This document shows, piece by piece, positions 9,306 through 17,140 of a DNA stretch of 18,651 bases. A program made the translations under genes and the position numbers. The notes beneath the pieces are model-generated. The model made no database searches, had not been told where the DNA came from, and saw only the letters and a program-made list of their open reading frames with translations. The stretch is from Phoronis ovalis (Eukaryota; Phoronida; Phoronidae). Location of the stretch: assembly GCA_028565635.1 (NCBI GenBank), contig JAOXYB010017608.1, forward strand, positions 1 through 18,651, read 5' to 3'. The first letter of the stretch is position 1, and each line of letters starts with the position of its first letter.

Positions 9306-9934
9306 GGATTTTTCCAGATACAAAATTTGATATTCGTTCAAGATTGCATTCAAGATTTCTTAACTATATTTCATTTCTCTAAACCAAATTAAATCATCAG
9401 AAATTATCAATATAACTATTATCAATGAAATACAGCCGTTATTTTTTTTTCAGGGTTTGAAGTCTCAAAAATACTCTTCAGAATTTTTAATAATGACATA
9501 ACATTCCAATTTTGGAATGTAGTGCCTTCATTTGTGCACTTTTGGAAAGTGTCTTATGGAAATCCAAACTTTTATAAAATTTCCAATCTAGTGAATTTGC
9601 ATGTATTTCCGATGTCGTAGTTTTCAGTGTCCTGGGTCTCATTGGAGGACACACAGACACTCAGTGGTAGGACGCTCCTAGATCTCAATGTAACTAATAA
9701 CATTTTATAAAAACACAGCGCGAAGTGAAAAGAATATGTCGGGTTAAGCCTTGCGTAAAAGCCGCGTATTCCTAAAGATACGTTGAGATTACGTTGATTC
9801 TAAGTTGCGTACACAAGTGACCTACTGCTGTGAATAAGCATAAACCTAGCTGTGTAGCCGTTTTAGTAAAATTAAATAAGCGTAAGTTGAGTATAAGTAA
9901 GATTACGTAATTTTTGCAACACATAAATATTTGC
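9306..9934. other. Gene-free region
   Basis: It contains a 20-bp inverted repeat (9501-9520), a loose return of the CCTAGGAC-like motif near 9628-9680, and a run of ACGT-containing short motifs from 9770 to 9910. No coding sequence is recognised. Confidence 0.45.
9501..9520. repeat. Perfect inverted repeat, 9-bp arms
   Basis: ACATTCCAA and TTGGAATGT are separated by TT. It lies in gene-free DNA. It may be a hairpin of an old element or chance in AT-rich sequence. Confidence 0.6.
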
Positions 9935-9957
9935 AGCGATCTGATTGGTTACCAGCT

Positions 9958-9982
9958 GTCCTCGATGTCCAACATCGGGGAC
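9958..9982. repeat. Hairpin GTCCTCGATGT-CCA-ACATCGGGGAC in repeat copy A
   Basis: The 11-bp arms pair except for one T-G position, with a 3-nt loop. It is flanked by direct CTGATTGG motifs at 9941-9948 and 9991-9998. The same hairpin recurs in copy B at 14243-14268 with a different loop. Confidence 0.8.
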
Positions 9983-10290
9983 ACTGACTTCTGATTGGAT
10001 GTTTGCTTACTTGATACGGCAAACTAATATTGTTGATAATTGTGTTAAGAATGTAACTGTTTATCCGATAATCGATGGTGAAATTGGTTCTTTGTATCCG
10101 ATAATACGTATATTTTTAAATTGTAGAGCTGTTTTGAATAAATAATGATATACACCATAATATTATACGTTAGTCAAGTCATCAAAACATTTTTGTCGAG
10201 GCAAAAAATGAGAAATTAATGTAACATAAACAATTATAAACAGGATTTATGCATATAACTATTATTTGTTTCCTGTTTATTCATGCTAAT

Positions 10291-10310
10291 ACACACGGAT
10301 ACACACGGAT
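10291..10310 (+). repeat. Two tandem copies of ACACACGGAT
   Basis: A perfect 10-bp duplication at 10291-10300 and 10301-10310, inside repeat copy A. The corresponding position of copy C lacks it, so it is probably a slippage event after the copies separated. Confidence 0.8.
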
Positions 10311-10560
10311 AGCCTGATGTTTAATACACAGACAATGTGATAAAAGATTTAATTCTGAAACTGGAGTTCTGACGATATTATTGTATCTTCTATTTTTATA
10401 TAATCAATAAGATCTCGAAAAGAAATTAAAAACAGTTTCATTGAAATTTAATTATGAGTTTGATCCTCGCAGTACGTATTTTCACACTATCTTTCTTTAT
10501 TAAATTCGAAACATGTTCAAAACATTTTTGTTGCGGCAAGAATGTGTTACATGTTGCACT

Positions 10561-11199
10561 GGCCTTCATGCGCTAAGCAGCCTTGTCCATATATATTTCA
10601 CCATTAATATGTTTTATTCCAAAACAGTTATTACTAAAACTTCTTTGTGACATACTGTACGGGTTGACTCAGAGCTAAGTTATACCCTCATCACTGTTTA
10701 AATAAAAGTTGGTGAAAAATCCGCTGACATTTTTTTGAAACAAAATAGATGTTTTCCGAAACTTTATCATTCAAGCTGGTGTTTTCAGACTATTGTGCGA
10801 AATGTATGAACTTTAATTAGCGTGTAATGTCACGTTATAAAAGTCGTGCAGCATGCATTATGGAATATCCTGGGTATTTCGAATTTCGAGCAAACCTCCA
10901 TATTAACTGACTTGTCTTATTGCTAGCATTATTTCCTTTTATTCAGTGACAGATGGTTACTATTTCAAGCAAAAATTTATTATAATATGCTATCCGCAGT
11001 CGATATATATGCTTTCTGTCAGGTTCCTTATTTACAAGTAATTGATCATTTCTGGGTTAATGGGCCCTCGCTAGGCTTGCATGTGTAAACCCTACCACAG
11101 ATAAGCACTGCAAATTTTGTTAGCTATTTTTAAAAGCAGATCTTATTTATTAACTTACTAAAACATTATTTTTAAAATGTTCTATACAAGCGATAAATC
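10561..11199. other. Interior of repeat copy A without a detected partner
   Basis: No gene and no clear match to copies B or C by eye. It may be sequence lost from the other copies, or a separate insertion within copy A. Confidence 0.4.
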
Positions 11200-11640
11200 C
11201 AGCAATAACTGGCGGGGTTTTCATGTCTACTCACTATTAGCTCATGTGTGAACAGTACCTATATCACTATTTTTAACAGTGTTCATCACTGAGACAGAGA
11301 AAAACACGAATCATAGTCGTGTCTGCAATAAATACAAATACAACCTTTCTTAAAGTGTTAAACAAGTGTCTGACTAGTTTTTACAATGAAAACGAGTGCA
11401 AATAGACTCACTGTGTTAAATTTCTTCTGCGTCTCACCGTATCCCAGCTGTATAACCTAGACTGTTCAAGGTTGTTGCAATTGAAAGGGCTTTTATATAT
11501 GAACTTTAACCTACGCTTCTTTATCCTATTCAAGTATTACACGAAATCGTGACAATAATTTTGTTTTTCATCTTTTTTTTTGCATTGTGATCATCGGTGT
11601 GTTAACAACGTGTTTTGATGTATGACACAAACCATGTTAT
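11200..11640 (+). repeat. Dispersed repeat family, copy A, 3' part
   Basis: The order ATAACTGG, CTACTCAC, ATAAATAYAA with AACCTTTYTTAAAGTG, CTCACYGTA, AACCTAGACTGT, TTATCCTATTCA, ACACGAAATCGTGA is shared with 14890-15247. It resumes as TGATCATCGGTGTG, CGTGTTTTGATGTATGACACAA, matching 16170-16250. Between these two matching stretches copy A is continuous, while copy B has a large insertion. Confidence 0.75.
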
Positions 11641-12755
11641 TTTCAAATATTAAAGAATGCAGTGCCAAACAATTGTTATTTACAATGAATTTCTATATTG
11701 GCTGTTTTGAGTTAAGCTTGTTATTTTGATACTTTGTGGTTAAATTTTAAAAGTGCTGATTATCCAGCCAGTGTGTTGATTTCCAATCAAATCACGCTCA
11801 TACAGCCCATCCTTTCAGTCCGTATTTTTTCCAGGAATTTCATCATCTAAAAAAATGGTTTCCATTCGTGGAAAGGAAAAGTAACATGCCATTGTTATGA
11901 CTCACAAACAATAGCACTTGTCTTATTATGGTTGACATGTTCTTTTTCCACACTAGAAATTTCAAATATAAGGTTATTAATATAAATTACACTACGCATA
12001 ATTTTTTTTTTTATTAAACAATACTATCTTTGTCGACAGTTGGTAGTGGGAATAAAAATGTGAAAGTACACTCCTTTTGAGGAATATACGTAAGCAGATT
12101 ACGCATCAAAACGTCGATATGTTTATGCCGTAGCTAGAGCTATACCATTGCAGAATAGATGTACTATAACGAACAGGTCATGGGATTTATAATCTGACAA
12201 TCAGTTTGTTTACGATTCGTTCATAGGTCGGCTCATTAACTTTGTCAAAACTAGATTTACGCATAAAGATCGATCGCTTTAGTGACAGATAATGGAGCGT
12301 GAAGGACGAGGAAGGACAGGTATAGATTGAGTTACGCATATCCAGGCACTTCCGTAAATATTATAACGTATCATTAGAAACACTAGCAACCCACTCATAA
12401 GTATTGAATCAAACATAATAGCCCATCCTAGCTTGTATAAAGCAAGTGTTTTACTATATTAGAAGAAAATAATGTGTAGGCTGATAAATATTTGGTAAAC
12501 AGCTCACGTAGATTCCAAATGAAACATTCCAGCAAATACAAAGCTGCATTTCCTTGAAAAAATCTCCTTTTATAAAAGGGACGCCTTATTAATTAAAATA
12601 TAGAAGTAATAAATATCATATTTCATTTATATAATCTTGTGATAAAATATCTATCAAGCCAGATTCGAGCAAGAATGTTTTTAACAGATATATTTTCAAT
12701 AAATTTTACGTGTCTTCCACATTTAATGCGCATATTCCAGCTGTAGGAATAAATG
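11641..12755. other. Gene-free AT-rich region
   Basis: No coding sequence recognised on either strand. Three TTACGCAT motifs occur at intervals between 12098 and 12340, without other structure. Confidence 0.45.
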
Positions 12756-12797
12756 AAATATCTGGTAGTAGTTACCAAATATCTGGTAGTAGTTACC
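12756..12797 (+). repeat. Perfect tandem duplication, 21-bp unit
   Basis: The unit begins AAATATCTGGTAG and ends AGTTACC. It occurs at 12756-12776 and 12777-12797 without a difference, followed by the first four bases of a third unit. The perfect identity implies a recent slippage event. The 21-bp length leaves the enclosing open frame (12753-13013) intact, but that frame has no family features. Confidence 0.9.
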
Positions 12798-13759
12798 AAA
12801 TGTTTCCAATTTCCCTATAATAATCTGGCATTCAATAGTAATTATTATTTCAGACATAATAGTTCATTCATGTCAGCAGACTTTGCTACTCCTGCGCATG
12901 TCACTGTGAACAGCAAGGGAATAGTATTTTTTAACTTCGTCCAAGTAGCAAAACGTGCGCATAACAATGAATTGTCCCGGGAATGCAAGTTTTTAACATT
13001 TTTATTTGTTTAACAATTCAACAGATGTTCTTTCTTCAATTCTATTTCATTAATTAAGTAAGGTTAATCACATTATGAATCAAAAACGAACACATAGCAG
13101 AGTAAAAGAAGCCCGGATACTTTGATGTGTGATTTGCGTATGAAATTGGGCTAATAAACCGCATTAAAAAATTATCTACAGTAAGAAATTCCTTATGAGG
13201 TCATGTTTAAAGCTATCTACAGAAACTTAATAGTTTGAATTCCGCAACTGGCCAATTAATTTTACGATGATATTTGAACTACAATAACAAGCGAAGAAAT
13301 TATTGACCCGTATGATAAATACAGCACTCAAAATTTAATACAGCATAAAAAGGTGTATTCCAGTAAAAAAAAATCGATTTTTATTAGTTAAAATTCGACG
13401 AACAGTACCTAACGCCGTGGATCGTCGTAGTTTGGGCTCTTATAAGTCGGATTTAATAATTCGCAAACAAATACCTTACTTTACGGATTATGAAACGGTC
13501 ATTTTCTAACAGGCCCTATCCGAACTTCCGGCAGCCTTGCAGGATTAACCGGCACTGGGGAACCGGCTCGAACTTTTTTGCGACGTTCATTTTGGCACCT
13601 CTTCTTTCAATAGATGCAAAAATACATTCCATTTTGAAGGTATAATGGCTCTATTTGTTATGTGCAACATTTTATCACATTTGCATGCACAAATCTATGA
13701 CCGAGGTCGTGTATAAGTCAAGGGTCGTGAGATATCAAATGCTGTTTAACTGAGCTACT
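12798..13759. other. Gene-free region with a CpG-richer patch
   Basis: The patch at about 13400-13610 has more CpG and GC than its surroundings and includes CCGGCACTGGGGAACCGG. Neither strand gives a convincing exon: a minus-strand ATG near 13590 opens only about 25 codons. A 14-bp palindrome AAAAATCGATTTTT lies at 13369-13382. The patch could be a small CpG island or the end of an unrecognised element. Confidence 0.4.
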
Positions 13760-14115
13760 TGATGTCTAATCGTACCATAATTGTGTTAAGAATGTAAGTG
13801 TTTATCCGATAATTGGTTCTTTGTATCGAATATTACACCTGTTTCTTGAAATTGCCTTGGGGCTTTTTTTTAGTACAAGTCATGAAAACATGTTTGTCGC
13901 AGCTAGAGAAATTAATGTAATAAAAACATTTCAAATATATAAAATTAAAATTAAAACCAGTATATACCTATATAACTATTAGTAGTTTCTTATTTATTCA
14001 CACTTATAAACACAACTAGCTTGCTTTCTATCTTCATAGTATTTGCACAATAACTTTCTTCAACAAATTCGGAAAAGGTTCAAACATATATGTTTGTCGC
14101 GGCAAGAATATGAGA
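13760..14115 (+). repeat. Dispersed repeat family, copy C (partial)
   Basis: It matches copy A from ACTTGATGTCTAAT onward. Landmarks are TTGTGTTAAGAATGTAA, TTTATCCGATAATTGGTTCTT, ACAAGTCATGAAAACATG, GAGAAATTAATGTAAT, TATAACTATTA, and a second TTTGTCGCGGCAAGAATATG near 14093-14112. It ends shortly before copy B begins, so copies C and B lie head to tail. Confidence 0.75.
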
Positions 14116-14228
14116 AATTAATATTGAAAAGCGGAAAATTTAGTAACATTAATATAAAAGTTTACAATTCAAAAATTCTGAATACATGTTTAATTAATAT
14201 TTCCTCGCTACTTTGTTTCTCTGATAGT

Positions 14229-14430
14229 ATGTAAATATTTGCATCCTCGATGTACATACATCGGGGACATTGTATTCTGATTGGATGATTGCTTACTTGG
14301 TATGTCACAACTAATATTGCTCACAAATGATTGGGTACCTATCGCAATAGGCGTGTTCACCACTTATACTCGATTATTGTCTGGCATAAAGTTTATCCGA
14401 TAATTGATGTCGGATAATGTGTTGTTTAAG
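14229..14430 (+). repeat. Dispersed repeat family, copy B, 5' part
   Basis: It repeats the start of copy A: ATATTTGCA, the hairpin, TTCTGATTGGATG, TTGCTTACTTG, ACTAATATTG and TTTATCCGATAAT. Spacing from hairpin to TTTATCCG is longer here (about 150 bp against about 103 in A). The match fades after about 14430. Confidence 0.75.
14243..14268. repeat. Hairpin ATCCTCGATGT-ACAT-ACATCGGGGAC in repeat copy B
   Basis: It has the same arms as the copy A hairpin, with nine of eleven pairs kept and a different 4-nt loop (ACAT in place of CCA). The arms are better preserved than most of the flanks, and CTGATTGG again follows at 14277-14284. Confidence 0.75.
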
Positions 14431-14741
14431 TACATTTTTCTTGCAGCAATGTTTTCAAGTAAATAATATTGTGCCTGACCTTATTACAGCTATGAAACAC
14501 ACAAATATGCAGACTTATTCCTCAATCAGCGAGGTTATAAAACTTCAAACTAAAAACACTTCTCATATATTAATATATTACGAAATATTTGTAGGCAGTT
14601 TAACAAGATTTATTCAGTAATTTAAAATTTATTGCTACAAAGCTATCCATTTTTGAGAGAAAATGGTAGGGAAATTTAAAATTTTGCTATTTTCCACAGT
14701 GTCAAGTATTTTTTCCTAGTGCAAAGAGCTGCTATAGCTAT
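14431..14741. other. AT-rich stretch between repeat pieces
   Basis: No gene is recognised. The open frame at 14417-14620 lacks any family feature. Sequence from about 14640 to 14741 may belong to the same inserted unit as 14742-14889, but it has no match in the opposite-strand copy at 15248. Confidence 0.4.
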
Positions 14742-14889
14742 AAATGACCTTTTGACCTCAGGGTCAACAATGGCCTACCCCAGGGATGTCACACATCAAG
14801 TATCAAGTTGCTAGCTGTAACCGTCTTCGATAAAGAAGAAGAAAGAAATCATACAAAACCAATAGGCTTGCTCCCTTATAGGAGCAACC
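14742..14889 (-). repeat. Truncated copy of the GGTTGCTCC element, inverted
   Basis: Read from 14889 downward it begins GGTTGCTCCTATAAGG and continues GCCTATTGGTTTTGTA, GATTTCTTTCTT, CGAAGACGGTTACAGCTAG, GATGTGTGACATCCCTGG and TTGACCCTGAGGTCAAAA. It follows the first 180 bp of the element at 15248 except for one block of about 29 bp missing here. Similarity stops near 14742, so this copy is truncated or joined to other sequence. Confidence 0.85.
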
Positions 14890-15247
14890 ATAATAACTGG
14901 AAATAACTGGCCTGGATTTGGACAGGGACGGCTACTCACTTTCTCTCATGCGTAAGCAGTTCCATATGTTACCATTTAAGTGTTAACCACTCAGAGAGAT
15001 AAAACAAATCTTTAGTCGTTTCCTCGATAAATATAACCTTTTTAAAGTGATTAAATTTTATAAAATAGCATGTAACGAAGAATTAAAGTAGCCGTACCTT
15101 GACAAATGTCTTCTTCTTCTCACTGTAACCTGGCTATTTAATCTAGATTGTCCTAGGTCGTTAAAAATAGATGACACCCATACATCTACTATACAACCCA
15201 CGCAACCTTATCCTATTCATCATTCACACGAAATCGTGAATAATTAG
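14888..15247 (+). repeat. Dispersed repeat family, copy B, 3' part
   Basis: It aligns in order with 11200-11560 of copy A and ends at ACACGAAATCGTGAATAATTA, immediately before the inserted element. It is enclosed by two inverted copies of that element's end. Confidence 0.75.
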
Positions 15248-15426
15248 GGTTGCTCCTATAAGGCAGCAGGCCTATTGGTTTTGTACGATTTCTTTCTTTT
15301 TCTTCGAATTCCAATTTTCAGCAACCTATATCTCGAAGACGATTACAGCTAGGAACATGGTGCTGGATGTGTGACATCCCTGGCCGGGTAGGCAATTCTT
15401 GACCTTGAGGTCAAAATGTCATTTGG

Positions 15427-15439
15427 AGGTCAAAGGTCA
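15427..15439 (+). promoter_or_regulatory. DR1 motif AGGTCAAAGGTCA
   Basis: Two AGGTCA half-sites in direct repeat with a 1-bp spacer form the classical DR1 response element bound by RXR heterodimers and HNF4-type nuclear receptors. Sequence match is perfect; occupancy is not implied. Confidence 0.6.
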
Positions 15440-15692
15440 AATTAAAAAAAAAATGCAAAATGTTCTAAAATGATTGTATTGAGTTACAATGAAGTATTTT
15501 AGATGATCTTTAAGAATATTTCGGTACTAAAAGCTTTTATTTTTATTTTTTGGCATCTTTTCAATTAATTTATTGATCTTCCAATTTTCACTAAGCTATA
15601 TATCGAAGTCTGTTACAGTTAAGGACATGATTTTCTAGGTTTGACATCCCCAGGGTAGGCCATTGCTGACGTAGGGGCAAAAGGTCATTTAG

Positions 15693-15705
15693 GGGTCAAA
15701 GGTCA
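15693..15705 (+). promoter_or_regulatory. DR1-like motif GGGTCAAAGGTCA
   Basis: The same position in the second 270-bp unit. One base differs from the perfect DR1, and GGGTCA is an accepted half-site variant. Confidence 0.55.
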
Positions 15706-15934
15706 AAATTCTAAAATTGCTCCAAATATTTCAAAATGATGGTATTAGGTTATAAAAAGATCATTTTGATGACCTTTTAGAATATTTAGGTATTAAAATG
15801 TGTATGTTTTTAACCATCTTTTAAATTAATTTTATGGAAGAAACATTATGCAAGTCAAAGTGTTTAGTCCAATAGTGTTTGTACTTTGACATATGACAGT
15901 CCGGAGTTGACTTTGATGTCAAAAGGTCTTCTAG

Positions 15935-15947
15935 AGGTCAAAGTTCA
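15935..15947 (+). promoter_or_regulatory. DR1-like motif AGGTCAAAGTTCA
   Basis: It occupies the equivalent place in the diverged third unit. One substitution (AGTTCA) keeps a common nuclear-receptor half-site. Confidence 0.5.
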
Positions 15948-16149
15948 AACTCTTAAAATGGCATAATTTTTTTAAAAAGCAGAGGATAAAGGGACATTTT
16001 GTGGTCAAGAAGCCCCAAAGCAATGAATTTAATTTCCATTATTTGCTGAAAAGGTCAGAAATGATGTTGAAAGGTAATTTAGAAGTCATGTAACGTTCAT
16101 AAAAGCCAATATGAGCAATCCTACCTTTGCTGAAAGGCAGTCTAGTTAT

Positions 16150-16260
16150 TTTTATTTGTGTTATATTTCTTAAGTGTTTTTCATTCTGATCATTGATCTG
16201 TAAAAAACATGTTTTAACATACGACACAAGCAAACCAAAAATGTTATCTTCGATTTGACG
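16150..16260 (+). repeat. Dispersed repeat family, copy B, resumed after insertion
   Basis: TTTTCATTCTGATCATTGATCTG, ACATGTTTTAACATACGACACAAGC and AAATGTTATCTTC follow in the same order as 11575-11645 of copy A. This places the far side of the inserted element within copy B. Confidence 0.65.
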
Positions 16261-16424
16261 TATTTAATTCTGTCGTGACATGCAAATTCTATGTGCACTT
16301 TATAACCTTTCACGGCCTGACTAAAGAAATAACCCATTGTACATGTATCACCCGTGTATCAAAAGCACGCGCAGGACTATTTACAATTATTAAGTGGTTA
16401 CGTCCTACTACGTTATTATTCGCT

Positions 16425-17140
16425 GAATATCCGTCAATGTGATGTCATATTGTTTATTAGGGTTCAAGTAGAATGCAATGTAATTTGAAATAAAAAAGTT
16501 AGTATATATTTAGTATGACGTGAGAAAAATTTTACAAATCATTACTAACGCTGGTAACCGGGTGGTGGTAGCTGGTCCGGGTGTATTAACTTTTTGCCGA
16601 TCACTTGGTCAACTCAACAGCAACAAACATATATTTGTTTTCAAGAAGGTAAATAATTCACATTCTAGTAAGAGTAGATTAACAAATTATATAGTTAAAT
16701 TAACATAAAATATATTTAATGAGGTATTTTAATTCCACGCATGGTTCAATGCTCCGTTGAATTATCCGTCAGTATAATATTATAAATATTATAAAGTATG
16801 AAGTAAAATGCAATGCAAATTGAAGAAAATTTATATTTATGCCGTAACTACTGAAGATTTCATAAATCGTTACTAATGCCTAGCCGGCTTAATTAGCCCT
16901 AATTACACTAATCCATGTCCGGTTAACTTAACCGTCACCTAGAACTCTATCACTCATGGCTAATTCAGCATAGCTGCATTAAATATTCGTCAATCTAATG
17001 TTATAGATAATTTTAAGATACAAAAAAGGAAATGTTATTCACTAATATGCGTAGAAAGATTATCTGTATTATCCCCGTATGCAATATTATTTAATAGTAT
17101 GACGGATGACTCAGACAAATCAATAGCAACAAAAACCTTC
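16425..17140 (+). repeat. Degenerate tandem repeat, three units of up to 335 bp
   Basis: Anchors are TCCGTCAATGTGATG (16430), TCCGTCAGTATAATA (16765) and TTCGTCAATCTAATG (16986). Units 1 and 2 share AAATGCAATGYAAWTTGAA, AAATCRTTACTAA and the words before each anchor (CATGGTTCAA against CATGGCTAATT). Unit 2 is shortened by a deletion (221 bp). Unit 3 keeps a match to the TCAACAGCAACAAA part of unit 1 near 17122. No protein is encoded. Age is high, judging by divergence. Confidence 0.7.

Larger units (their letters stand above)
9935..10560 (+). repeat. Dispersed repeat family, copy A, 5' part
   Basis: The first 150 bp matches 14229-14430 and the part from about 10035 matches 13775-14115, all in the same orientation. 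Shared landmarks are the hairpin at 9958-9982, TCTGATTGGATG, GCTTACTTG, TGTGTTAAGAATGTAA, TTTATCCGATAAT, and a motif of about 45 bp containing TTTTGTCG and GAGAAATTAATGTAA. That motif occurs twice within this copy (10176-10224 and, partially, 10515-10545). Divergence is high but the order is kept. No protein is encoded. The family is not one I can name, and true element ends are not visible. Confidence 0.75.
15306..15960 (+). repeat. Tandem units of about 270 bp inside the inserted element
   Basis: Unit 1 starts at TTCCAATTTTCA (core 15311-15320) and unit 2 at the same words (15581-15590), a 270-bp period. Both run ATATCGAAG or ATCTCGAAG, TTACAG, GACATCCC, GGGTAGGC, AAGGTCATTT or its like, GGTCAAAGGTCAAA, AAATGAT. 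A third, more diverged unit begins near 15835 and keeps GTCAAAAGGTC and AGGTCAAAGTTCA. Confidence 0.8.
15248..16121 (+). mobile_element. Inserted 874-bp element with weak terminal inverted repeats
   Basis: It begins GGTTGCTCCTATAAGGC. The reverse complement of 16105-16121 is GGATTGCTCATATTGGC, an imperfect 17-bp terminal inverted repeat. Copy A of the host repeat runs uninterrupted through the corresponding place (about 11555-11580), which supports insertion. The interior is made of units of about 270 bp and encodes no protein. I cannot find a target-site duplication. It could be a non-autonomous DNA element or a mobile satellite-like repeat. The right boundary is less sure than the left and may lie up to about 16150. 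Confidence 0.65.

Noticed and set aside
9945-10145. 66-residue open frame over the hairpin
   Set aside because: It lies inside the dispersed repeat, is not kept open in copies B or C, and includes the hairpin as coding sequence by chance.
13400-13610. CpG-richer patch as a promoter with a minus-strand first exon
   Set aside because: The possible reading from an ATG near 13590 stops after about 25 codons and there is no in-frame splice donor or recognised protein.
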